From contig CM046445.1 of the NCBI GenBank assembly GCA_025506515.1, forward strand, positions 1,638,131 through 1,702,130: a stretch of 64,000 nt of DNA, given 5' to 3'. This DNA comes from Flaveria trinervia (taxonomy: Eukaryota > Streptophyta > Magnoliopsida > Asterales > Asteraceae). Of this stretch, positions 12,488-24,500 are shown one piece after another. The position numbers and the translations under genes were made by a program. Every line of letters begins with the position of its first letter. Positions within the stretch are counted from its first letter, which is position 1. Under the pieces are notes generated by a model that made no database searches, had not been told where the DNA came from, and was given only the letters and a program-made list of their open reading frames with translations.

Positions 12488-13503
12488 TAACATGTGTCAT
12501 ATAAGTTATGTTACATTGCATATATCTTGGAAGATGATTGAGATTGAAGAAGATAGCATGAGCAAGTAGATGAAGAACATATCCGCCTTACATATATGTA
12601 AACATATATGAGATCTTAATTCGTCTTCTTAGTCTTTTCATTATTAGTTCTTAGATTTATGTAACTCATACGTATACGTAAGCAATATATTGTTACTGTT
12701 ATTACATATGAGCTCTTAATTCTTCTTCCTGATCTTTTCATTCTTAGTTCTTTCTTTTAAAATCGTGCTTACGTATACGTAACACTGCGATTTATGTACA
12801 TAACACGTTATTACATATACGTAACACAATGTTAGATAATAAAGTTTATCATCATTTAACATGGTTACGTATATATAACTCAATTTATGTTCATGTCATT
12901 ATATTCTTACTCATTCAATTCATACAATATACACTGATACATATACATAACGCAATGTTACATATAGTTAAATCAATCAAAATTCTTGTTCTGGTTGAAT
13001 ATTATGTTATCATTACATATAAGTAAAGAATTTATGTAGCATGATCAATAACATGATTTAAATGCTCAAGATTTCAGATTTGATTTGGTGAACTTAAAGT
13101 TTGATTAAGTTACGTATATGTATTGTAGTATTTCATATACATAAGAAAATGATACATATACGTACGTAGCGTAATATATTAAAACTATTTATCATCTAAT
13201 TTATTACAAAAAATAAAAAAACACAAATTTAGTGTAATGTTTATAAATAAGTTTATGATGGCATAATAAAAGATAAGAGAGAAAAGAGTAATATTAGGAA
13301 TTATTTTGATAGTGTTTTGTTTCTATATTTAAAAAAATGTTGTTTTCCTATTCTACCCTTAATAATTAATAATAACTCATTAGTTTTTCATCTAATTGCA
13401 ATTATTGCACCAATTAATCATAACCATTGATCAAATAAATCAAAGGCTATAAAGTGGTTTCTTGGTTTTCATTTATAATGTAGTTTTCATTGGAACCCTC
13501 CCT

Positions 13504-13507
13504 GTAT

Positions 13508-13571
<64 letters not shown>

Positions 13572-16012
13572 CATATATGTATGTATATGTGTGTGTGTGT
13601 ATGTGTGTGTGTGAGAGATAGAGAGAGAGAAATGCATAGACACGTATAATAGAAGAGGGATTAGAGATAGCCTTGTTGACGTAAGATATCCTTGTTGACG
13701 TAAGATATCCTTGTTGACATCAAATGGAGGGAATCCAGTAGAGATGAGTGAAGAGAAAGAAGAAGCTAGTGCTTTGGAGGGAGAAGAGATGAGATGTCAA
13801 GTGTGAGTGGTTTCATAGGCAAGTGGATGGATCTTTGGGTGCAGGATTCGCAGGATTTGCTCCTTATTTATAGAGGATGAAACCTCAATTCCTAGTGGGT
13901 TTGATTAATGTGCATTGGATTAGGCCCAATAAATTATTCAAATTAGTCCATGTGGTTCATCCACTAACTTAGAAATACACGCGAGATAAACTCACCCATA
14001 CATGTGCTAAGATTAGGCAGGACTTGCAAGGCTATGCCATGCAGCCTAAGGCACTGCCAAGTTGAGTAAGACCGAGCCAAGTTGCTTAAGGTAAGGTAAG
14101 GCAAGTCAAAGTCATCCAAAGCCATGTCATGTAGCCTAAAGTGTTAGAAGTATAACATGGTAACGCAAGGTTAAAATCAAACCAACGAGTCATAAGAAAG
14201 GCTCATCAATGCTAGAGCATGCTTAGTAGCTTATGGTACCTTTCGATAGTCATAAACCTACTTATGTCATCACTTGTAAATGTTTATAAAAGGTGAATCT
14301 GATGCTTGATTTAACTTCTCCTTTACAATGCTCTAGGGAGGGGCAGATCGTTTCATGATATGATCTACGCAGTCTTACCGTACATTTTGTGTTAAGTGTT
14401 GTTTCCCATGACTTGAACCTACAATCTCAATGTTACAAAACAACAACCTTATGAGTTGTTTCACGACCCGTAATCCTTTTAAATGTTTATAAAGAAATAA
14501 TCAAATCAAGAATCAGACAATTCTCTCTATGATAGTCTTCAAATAGAAGGGTCACATTCGTGACTAATTTGATATATAACAGGTATGGGGCGATTTAAGG
14601 ATCTATTATCTTATATACAATATGGACCAACTTCTAACTTCTAGTTGGGTGATGTTCCATCAACAGCCACGTTGTTCCTTAACAAGAATTTTAGCTTTTG
14701 AGGCCAACATTATCATACCTTTCTTACCGGTATACTCAATTCGGTGGTGTCATAGAGTAGACATACCAACCGTCTTTAGTAGATGTAACTTTTTAGAAAA
14801 ATCTCACATCAGTCGTAAACAAGATAGATGTTGGGTTCTTAAGGAATAATTCACCTCAAATACCAACAACTTATATTGCGTGCATTTAGCTATGTATGAG
14901 AGAACTTCACATTAAAATGTGCTCGCATGATAGCAATCTAGAGATAGGAACTTTTGGAAAGTTTTCATTCGGAAAACTCAAAACAAATTCATGAACATCT
15001 CGTGGGGAAAACAAACAATATTAATGGAATAAAAGGCTGTGTTACAAGAATGCATCAAGTCCATACTGACAATACAACCAACTAGGCTTTGTGACTATGA
15101 ACAACAACAAAACTCCGACAACATTATGACTCAGTCATGTTGTCCCAACAATGTTAGTTTTTTTTCAGATAGGGAACACGTCTAGCATTATTATCTGTCT
15201 AGTTAGTACTAAGATGCTCACACCACGAGCTAGCAACTTAATTTTTCAACCAAAAAAATAAGTCGCAAAGTGAGCAAACGAATTTGAACTGAACACTAAA
15301 TGTTGCGACCATTTTCAATTTTCCAAACAAACCACAGTGCACCATTCTTTTATTTTTATTTTTTTATTATATTCATTGCCAAACGGCATCTAATGTGTAA
15401 TAATAATAAGTAAGCACTTTTATCATTTGGACTTTCTCACTAAAGTGCTTACTTACTTGAGTTACTTCTCCATCATATTGTTACCCAAAAATGATGCACC
15501 CAGATCCAGAGTTAGAAGCGGATTAGGTTTAGGTAAAAAGATAAAAATTACTCATGAAGTCATAACTTATAATACATAAGCTATAGACCAATATTTTCAA
15601 AATCATATCAGACGACGAACCGATCATCATACCAGTCGACTGGTCGAATCAGTCGGACCGGATTTAATAACCAGATGATGTCATGATTATATATGTGTAT
15701 ATTTGATATATAGTTATATATAATTCAATATAAATATTTTATGTGTAGTTTATAGTTTTATATAAAAACTCAACAATAATCTTATGTCGAATATTGTAAT
15801 TCATAGTTTGAACTACTTGATTAACTTATTAAAATCAAAAATACTAAAAGAAAAATAAAAAAAATAAAATCTAGTCCATACCGATTCCTAATTCAACCTG
15901 GCTGGTTCCTTGAAAACAAAACCATTTAGCCTTAACAGAAAGAAAGGCTAGTAACGTAAATGATTGTCGCAAATGCAAGTTATCCTGGTTCCAAACATAT
16001 ACATAACCACAT
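13504..16012. other. Intergenic; microsatellite, tandem 19-mers, no convincing gene
   Basis: 13504-13640 is (TA)n/(TG)n/(GA)n microsatellite. At 13671-13720 a 19 bp unit (ccttgttgacgtaagatat) occurs twice plus a partial third copy. The rest contains repetitive-looking DNA, including an ACCGG-rich stretch at about 15605-15915 that resembles 61190-61445. The open frame at 14622-14849 has no recognisable domain and I do not call it. Confidence 0.5.
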
Positions 16013-16015
16013 TAA

Positions 16016-16203
16016 GGTTGTTTGATTACGCTGATTGAGTAAAATCTAACTGAGTAAGAAGCTGATTTTATTAGAAGTTCTGACTGGGTAAGCCATCTGA
16101 CTTGGTTGTTTGATTCAGTATCTGACTGACTCAAAAATCGTATATTTTTAATCAACTAGAATTATTAACAATCTTAAATCAACTACTAAACAAACAATCA
16201 TAT

Positions 16204-16234
<31 letters not shown>

Positions 16235-16277
16235 GTATATATATATGTATATATGTATATATTATATGTATAATATG

Positions 16278-16308
<31 letters not shown>

Positions 16309-16815
16309 GTATATATTATATGTATATATGTATATATATATGTATATATGTATATATGTATGTATATATGTTATATATATATATGTATATATATATGTGT
16401 ATATATATATATACACACACACATACTCATCAGACAATAATCAAAATCACCACACCACCACCAAAACCACCAATATCTTCTTCACCGCCATGAAGGAGCG
16501 CGGCCGGCCACCGTGAGGGAGCTTAAGGTTGTGGAGGTTCACGGCCGGCCACCGTGAGGGAGCGCCGAACCACCACCGTCACCATCTCCATCTCTCTCGC
16601 CCCTTTTCTACATCCCCTCCCGACCACCACCAGCCTCCACCACCACAACCACCAAAGGGGTCGCGCGGTGGCGGATGGACCCGGTCAACATGTTTCAAAT
16701 CCAGGTCTAGGTCAGACCAAAATGACCCGGTCAGATCTGATTTCAAGCGTATCAAACGGGCTGACCGGCTGACCGAGTCAGCCAGTCAGCCGGGTCAGAC
16801 CAAACAAACAGCCCC
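16016..16815. mobile_element. Tourist-like (PIF/Harbinger) element, copy 1
   Basis: The left end is ggttgtttgattac and the right end caaacaaacagcccc. Target duplication TAA is at 16013-16015 and 16816-16818. A 3 bp TWA duplication with GGG-CTGTTTG termini is typical of PIF/Harbinger MITEs. Subterminal words ctgactg/gagtcag are repeated at both ends. A (TATATG)n tract (16200-16425) has expanded inside. No transposase. Confidence 0.7.
16200..16430 (+). repeat. (TATATG)n/(TA)n microsatellite
   Basis: About 230 bp of tatatg and tata repetition. The long tyrosine/isoleucine open frames on both strands here are artefacts of the repeat. Confidence 0.95.
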
Positions 16816-16920
16816 TAAGTACTATAACAACACGTATAAAGACTAAGATTCATGAATTGTAACTAAATATATACAACTGCAGTACTACATCCATATTAAT
16901 ATTAAGTATGTTATCAGCTA

Positions 16921-19092
16921 CTAAACGACCTTGTTCAACGACTCTTTAAACGCTTGCCAAGCAACCGTATAGTGTTCTAAAGAAGTCATACCTTCCTCGA
17001 CGACTTGTAAAGCCCGTTTATGCAAATGCTCAAACTGCTGTACTGGGTTTGCAACATCAACGTTGTTTGAGCCAAGATCCGGTATATACAATCGTTTAAA
17101 ATCTTTCCTCCATCTAGACAAGATGTATTGACTCGGGATTTCATCTATACCATTATGCTTAAGAACACATAACGCGTGTCTACATAAATAGCCTTTGAAG
17201 TTAAAACACTGCATATGCACCGGACCTCGATTCCTATTTTATCATACATTACTTCTAAGTTTCTTATAATGTTCCCCTCGGTTTCTTGCTCTGTGACCAT
17301 GTATGTGACAATCGATCCACTAGTATTTGTTTGTGATATGTGAAAACAATGTGACATCATCTCGACTTCATATTGGAAAAGTGAGAATATTTCTTTTGTG
17401 TATAGTTTGGAAAGCTGTGATTCATATGTGCACATTGTTCTTAACTTTGGGTTTGACTCTTTTGAATCGATATCATCAAACGCTTCTTTTTGGATCTTGT
17501 TTTGAAAGACTAAGTCATGCATCTCGAAAAATTCTTTTAAAGAAGTTTGTTGGTGAACATACCCGTGAAAGAACGGAACCATGGACTCACCAGGTTGAAA
17601 AGTAAACATTCCTGCGAAAAACGTGTCTTTTAAGTAAACCGGGACCCATCGTTCTCGATCTTCAAAGAGTCTTTGTAGATATCCGTTGTCTCGGATCTCA
17701 AACCTTTGAATCATATCATCCCAAGCTAATTCAAATTCATCAACTTTTATCGAGTCATAAACTATGTTATTGAAAACTGTTCTAAACACTTCATAATCCA
17801 AATCTCCTGAGTTTTGGAAGATGCTTTCAATAACAAGAGACAAACAAAGACGATGATGGGCTCGCGGAAATATCTCAGAGATTACACTTTGCAGAGCTGT
17901 ACACTGGTCTGTGATTATGGTTTGGGGAGGACGGCCCGCCATACAGGTCAACCACGACCTCAATAACCAATTGTAAGTTTCTTGACTTTCATCAGCTAGT
18001 AAACCATAACCGAGTGAAATAGTTTGGCCATGGTGATTGACCCCAACAAATACCACTAATGGGACTTTATATTTGTGTTTCAAACATGTAGTATCAAGTG
18101 CCACCACATCTCCGAAATACCCATATGAAGCCCGGGCCCGTGAATCGATCCAGAAGACGTTTCTTACAAAACCTTCATCTGTAAAGTCCATTATATACAG
18201 AAAATTTGGGCTTGTTAGCTGAACCCGGCAAAAGTAATCATTGATGACCTGTGCATCCTCTCTGTTTAGATTCAAACGTTTACTTTTCCCAATATCATTA
18301 TACAGGGCCCTTTCATTTGAGCTTCCATAACAAACTGTATCTGTAACAGGAGTTCGATAAAGTTTTATGGTTCGCACCTCCACATCAGCATCTGGCTCCA
18401 ATTTCCGTTTTAACCTGAATTCTGTTTTTCTGTGTGATTTTGCAGTTGGGCCCGTTCGGGATCAAAGGAGTGGTTATGATCAAGTTTAACTTCATCCACC
18501 CGCCATCGATTTGATTCCACTAATTTTAACCTAATCATTGCCAAACAACCGGTTCTTGTTTCTTTTCTTCTACTACTTGCTTCTTTTAAAGTCTTGAAGC
18601 CCTCACAGTTGCAGCAGAGAACCGCACCTCGTTTTTCTTTACTGTTACGTTTAGTCCATGAAGATTTTACGCGGATGGCAAACCCAAGTGCTATAGCATA
18701 TGCATTATAGTATTTATAAGCATCTTCATAGGAATCAAAATCCATTCCCACAACTGGTGGAGGGTTGTCTTTGACTCGATTATTAGTTTCAATCTCGAGC
18801 ACTTGGTACCAGTAGGATCATGAACTTTAGATCCAAACTCAAGCATTTGGTCTTTCTCATCAAAATCATTATTATCAAACTCAAGAATTTGTTCGCTTTC
18901 ATTTTCATGATCATCAGTTTCAATATCAAGGACTAGCTCGCTGTCCTTTCCCACATCATCACCTTCTATCCCAAATAATGATTCGGTTTCTATGTCATCG
19001 TTTCCAATTTCAAATACTTGCTCACTGTTGATGTCATGATCACCACCATCATCCTCAATAAGTTCTTCACTTTTGTCAGAATTGTCTTCCAT
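16921..19092 (-). CDS. FAR1-related sequence (FRS) transcription factor, three frame breaks
   Basis: The family combines a WRKY/GCM1-like FAR1 DNA-binding domain, a MULE transposase-derived core and a SWIM zinc finger; founding members FHY3/FAR1 act in light signalling. Seen here: an acidic N-terminus (19092 to ~18800) with repeated LDIETDD / LEFDNND / LEFGSKV motifs; the FAR1 domain from GMDFDSYEDAYKYYNAYA to DEVKLDHNHSF; the core with VALDTTCLKHKY and IITDQCTALQ; and the SWIM signature CFNFKGYLCRHALCVL. The frame changes near 18800, 18440 and 17212, each equivalent to one lost base. At the last, the SWIM cysteine context is restored only by adding a base. Joined, the protein would be about 720 aa. 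A splice acceptor at 19110-19111 suggests a 5' UTR intron. It may be a pseudogene or contain assembly errors; the rest is well conserved. Which FRS member is not determinable. Confidence 0.8.
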
Positions 19093-21559
19093 CTTGGATG
19101 AGAATTAACCTAAACAAGCAAAAGCTGGTTAATTTGTCTTGAAAAGAATAACCTTCTGTTAGATTATGCAAATATACGAGAACAAAAATATCACAATTAT
19201 AACTTATTCTGATATGAAGTTTCATTATACTGTTTATACAAGTACTCAAAAGTATTGAAAAATTCACCCTAACATGGAAAAGAAGTCGATGTATTACTAC
19301 TAAACTCAAGAATTAGTTGCTAACCAAAGTCGTAAGGAATCATCAACTCAAAAGTGGCCCTAAGTAATTGAAGCGGTGGGGGGCGGTTAACACCTAGCCA
19401 GTTGTTTAAGCGATTATGTGGGGATTTTTTAAACCATAGACTTCCCCAAAGATGCATCATAAAAAAAAGTTAACTAAAGGAAATAAAATTTATAAAGTTA
19501 CTAATCAAGTTCATTATTATGAGTTACCATCTAGTTCCAAATGGCACGTAAGCCCTAGTCTTTTTGTTGTTTCCACTATGGTTAAAAGTGTCTTCCTCTT
19601 CCAGTAAATGTTGATTTTTGGAGTTTCCATCAAGTTCGTGATTATGAGTTACGATCTTGTTCCAAACAGCACATAAGCACTAGTCATTTGGTTGTTCTCC
19701 ACTATGGGTTGAATGTTTGAAACCAACTTTTGATCACCCAATGCGCCAAATAATTTATAATCAGAATAAAGGGGAATACAGAGGAAGTGTTTTATGTTAT
19801 GAAAAGTGAAAACATCATTCTAAGTAGAAACGACATTCAATTAAGAAATAAGAACAAATCAAAAGGTTAAATGCTAATGTAAGAAGCATCATTCATGATT
19901 CATCACACCATACCAATGACAATATCCATCAGGTAACTATTTCAAGTTCTTAACTTGGAACCTGCTCTGATCAACAATTTACCTTCATGTTATAAGCAGA
20001 AACTGAAGTTATACATCTTTCAAAAAGCATATCCCTAACAATCGCTTCATTTTCGTGTTCAGATACCAACTATTGTAGCAATTACCCAAAGACACAAACC
20101 GATGCATGAATAAACATAACCTAAATGCCTATAGATTGCAAATTTTAACAGCATACTCCTCAGTTATACTTACCAAATTATTTCCACAATTGCATCTCAC
20201 AATTTGTGCTCTACAAACTCTATTCATGAAATATGCAGACACCTAAAACATTGTTTGATTGATAGTCTGCTACACTATAACTTTAGACTTTCACGCCGAT
20301 CAAATCAACAAACATAAATTACGCATTAGCAACTAATTAGTCAGAAAAATTACGCTAAAGTTACAACGTTTTCTACTACAGACTTTGTATAGGATTGAGA
20401 ATGTGAAGTTACCTCAGGTGATTGATTGTATACAACTAGCGACGACGAACTGAAAACACAAAGAGTAATCAACGAATTAACATAGTGATGTAGGCAATAG
20501 AAGATGTGAATTGAAGAATCATACTTCAATATGGTGATTTACGGTTGACGACGGAGCTCCGGTGGTCGGAGGAACGGTGCACCGGCGGAATTGGGGGAGA
20601 TGAGATAGTGATGCGAGTGGTTCTGTCAAAATCGGACTCGTTACTTTTACCCTAACAAACAAGTTTCAACCATTATTGATGTATTAATTTGATTTGTTAA
20701 TAATTTGATAATAAATCATTTTATGATTTATTGAACGGGCTGAATATTATCCTACTCGGTGTTTACTTATCTACATGATAACTACTACTTTATATTAATT
20801 CTTTGTATGTTGGATTCGAATATTTATTTCAAAATGAAGCTTTATCACTCTAACTATAAATGATTTTATCTTCCTTATAAAAATAAAACATTTAACTTTC
20901 TCATCATCATAAGCGCATGTGATGTGATCGCTGAGGATTAGCAAAATAGGACTATTACGTATAGCATCAATTCATTCGTACCACTCTCTAACTTCTCACT
21001 CACTTGTAAAGAGTATAATTAGTGAGTGCTAGTGAAGTTTTTAAACAAGTCACGTGCAAGTAAGTGCTAGTGAGGTTTTTAACAAGTCACGTGTTAGTCC
21101 AGTAGTGTAAATATTTGATTCGGTAGTGTAATTTTTATATAAATATCGATTTCGTCCCCTAAAAATTATTACTTTCGTCTTCGCCTCCTTACGGGAATGT
21201 TCAAGCTCTGCCATTGCATGAGGGAGTGGTCAACAGGGCTAGCAAATCATGTATAGTCATTTTATAATGATCTCAACATTCAAATTAAATCAAAATCAAT
21301 TAATTGATGTTATTCTTCGATGAAGTGAAATTGTTACTTTGTATCATCGTGAAAGCATACACACCGTTGATCTAAATTATCAGTATAAATTATTATCGGC
21401 TCATGGATTAGATCTGAACAACGGATTTTGATTTATTTTAAACTATAATAACCAATTTTATGAAAATATTTAAGAGCATATATCCAAAAATGTACGTAAA
21501 GCGCGCGTGATGAGTTTATATTCACAGAAACTGAAGCTACTAACAGCATCTGGTGGTTC
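19093..21559. other. 5' region of the FRS gene and promoter space
   Basis: A likely 5' UTR intron of the minus-strand FRS gene ends at 19111, and its first exon and promoter probably lie around 20400-20640. From 20640 to 21559 I see AT-rich sequence, with no gene or clear repeat, leading to the plus-strand hydrolase gene. The two genes are divergent. Confidence 0.45.
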
Positions 21560-24500
21560 ATGGCTCTCTCTCTCTCCTCTCCACCACTAAGTTTTCCGAC
21601 CGTCGGAAACCGCCGCACCGCCACCGTCTCCGCCGTGAGTATAACAAACAACACAAGGAGACTATCACTCGCACGAAGATTCGTCGCAAACGCTTCAGAA
21701 AACGACGATGAAACTCCGTCGTTTAATCCGTTCGGTTTCGTGACAGATAATCCGTCAAGCCGGAGCGCGATTCAGCTTCCTGAAGCTCCGGCGGAGGACG
21801 GAAACGTTGGACAGATGCTCGCTGTAAGTATTGGCATTGAATCGTTCATCGTTGATTACTATAGTTCGTTACTGTTAGCTTGATTCTTACTAAGTAGTTA
21901 CTAGTTTATTGTTTGTTGAATTGGTTGATGATCTATGAGATTTGAAATTAGGGCGATTTTACGTAGGAAGATGACACGATTGAGATACGTCTGCTGAAAG
22001 CTGTGTATCTATGAGTCTGTGATCTATCAGATAGTGAACTGCGTGCTAACGATCAGTCATTTGCTTACGCTGACGCTGTGTGTAGAGTACATTAGGTGAA
22101 TTGTGTTTTTGTGTGAGCATTTCGGGAAATGCTGCACGAATTATTTACAATTGAATCACGATTGCAGAATCATCATAGGGTAAGTTATTCACTTATTCAA
22201 AGCTGAAACCGAACTAACAAGGGGATAGAATGTGTACATAATCAAAGAAGTCATTAGACTGCTTAAGCCTTAGTCTTAACATGACTGACATTGGATTTTG
22301 AATTTTAGTGAATAAGGGATTGATATTCCTCACAATGTGATTTCTTACAAGTGATCTGTTGGCTGTTTAAGCTAAGATGTTGTAACTTCTTTTCAAAATG
22401 TGTGATTATGATTGTATAGAGAATTGAAGATAAGGGAAAGGAGTATGGTTCTTACATCAAATCTGGAGGATTTGTATGGTTTGTGAGGAAACAGGTACAG
22501 ATTGTTGAATAAAATAATCGTGTGAATGAAATATATATGGTGTTTTAGTTTTAATTTTAAACCTTACAGGTTCGTCTGATCCTCGGCTTGGTCCACGTGG
22601 AACTGTTGTTTTCCTCCATGGTGCTCCAACACAGTCGTTCAGTTATCGGGTTGTGATGTCTCAGGTTCTGCTCCTGATTTTTCCATGTAAATGTTTGATT
22701 ATTCCAACTTTTATTCAGATAGAAATACAGATATCAGTTGAAACGATGAATAACATGTCCTTAACATAATGTTGAATGACTGATTACATTGAATCAATAA
22801 GCGTATTCTCTTCTAATTATTGCTATTCTTTATATTAACGCTTAGCTGGCGGATGCTGGTTTCCATTGTTTCGCACCAGATTGGATAGGATTTGGTTTCA
22901 GTGACAAGCCACAGGCAGGATATGGCTTTGATTACACTGGTGTGTGATTTTTGGAAGGAAAATGAATACTTAAACATAAATTTATACTGTATGCTGCGTC
23001 ACAAATCTAACCAGATGTTGTTGACAGAGAAAGAGTACCATGAACAACTGGATAAATTGCTTGATGTCCTGGAGATCAAATCTCCGTTCTCATTAGTGGT
23101 TCAGGTTTGAACTAATTTCATATATTGGTTCATTCATGGTGCTTTGTGTTTGATGTATAAATCACTATAACAAGGAACGACATGTTGCACATACTACTTA
23201 TGAATTTATCAAGAAATACTTGCTTGTTTATTTGAGTAAGTGAAAATTTATTAACTTTAATCAAATAAGGTCTAAAGTTTCTTACACATTATGCACCACA
23301 AAAGGTACCTACTTATATGCCACAGCTTTTTAACATTTTTTAATTAACAATACATCCTTAAACAACTAAAAAATGGATACATAGCCATGGTACTCTACTA
23401 ATATTAGGCGTAAAGTTAACGATTAATGGTCATGCTATGTTTATAAATCATTCATGTCATTCCGCTTCATCAAACAGGCAACCAATGTCATGTAGAGGGT
23501 CTACCAGACAGTAGTCATAATATTTTTATCCAGTTCTCCATTTTCTGATATTATTTGAATGAGTCATGTTTTTCTATATTTTAAATGAATTACTGCTTAC
23601 CTATCTGTTAGCCTATTTAAAAACCACTTATCTTAAGTTTCTTCACTCTTATTGTAGGGATTTCTTGTAGGATCCTATGGATTAACTTGGGCCCTAAAAA
23701 ATCCTAGCAGGATATCCAAACTTGTAACATTGAACACTCCTTTGACAGCTTCATCTCCTATCCCAGGACTATTCCAACAACTCAGGTTCAAGTTCTACGA
23801 CAGTTCTTTATTTTACTTAAGTGATATGTATGTATAATACAAAAGTAAATGAGGATACCACTTGTCACAATTCTGTGAGCCGTCGTTTACTTTTTCCACT
23901 CCTTTTTCTTAATTCTTGTCATTTACTTTTCTTGCTTCTCTTTCTTCAATTAATGAATAATTTTGTTTCATGTTTCTTTTTTAATTTCCTTAATCTTTAT
24001 TGCTAACTATTTAATATTAATTTACTTTTTTATGCATTCAATCTATTTAATCCACGGGTATCTAGCCTAGTTAGTAAATATATTAATATACTTTATTATT
24101 AAATATGCAACCTGATTCAAACTTGTCATACCTTTCATCATGTTTATCATACCTTGAAACATGAGTAAATAAAATGTCCATCAAATTTGCAACACTATTT
24201 AATTATGTATCCTTTTTTTACAGAATTCCACTGCTTGGTGAATTCACTTGCCAAAATGCAATAATGGCTGAGCGATTCATTGAAGCAGGTAGCGCGTACG
24301 TATCCAATAGTGCATTTGTTTACTATGGACTTAATTTGAGTGCTTAAAAAGGCTAAAATATACAAAAGTAAAATAGGGGAGTGATCATTTAACATATTTG
24401 TGCAAGCAAAATTTATGTTAAAATTGTGGAGAACACATTTAATTGTGATTCTTTATGAATTGTGATTCCCAACTTGAAACTTAATCCGCACCTTTTTTAA

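Larger units (their letters stand above)
8897..13503. mobile_element. Related element B, split by an LTR-element insertion
   Basis: The left end (gagagatgatat...aaatgaaaacc) and the right end (minus strand gggagggttccaatgaaaac) resemble the ends of element A. The right part (12500-13200) carries many TACGTATACGTA-like palindromes (near 12670, 12770, 12812, 12864, 13110 and 13155), again as in A. The LTR structure at 9334-12487 lies between the two parts; without it the element would be about 1.45 kb. Both outer flanks are TA microsatellite. Family assignment is uncertain. Confidence 0.45.

Noticed and set aside
14622..14849. 75-codon frame as a possible gene
   Set aside because: No domain, no splice context and no similarity I can recognise; the surroundings look repetitive.
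16198..16516. Long open frames rich in Tyr/Ile on both strands
   Set aside because: They are translations of the (TATATG)n microsatellite and have no protein character.
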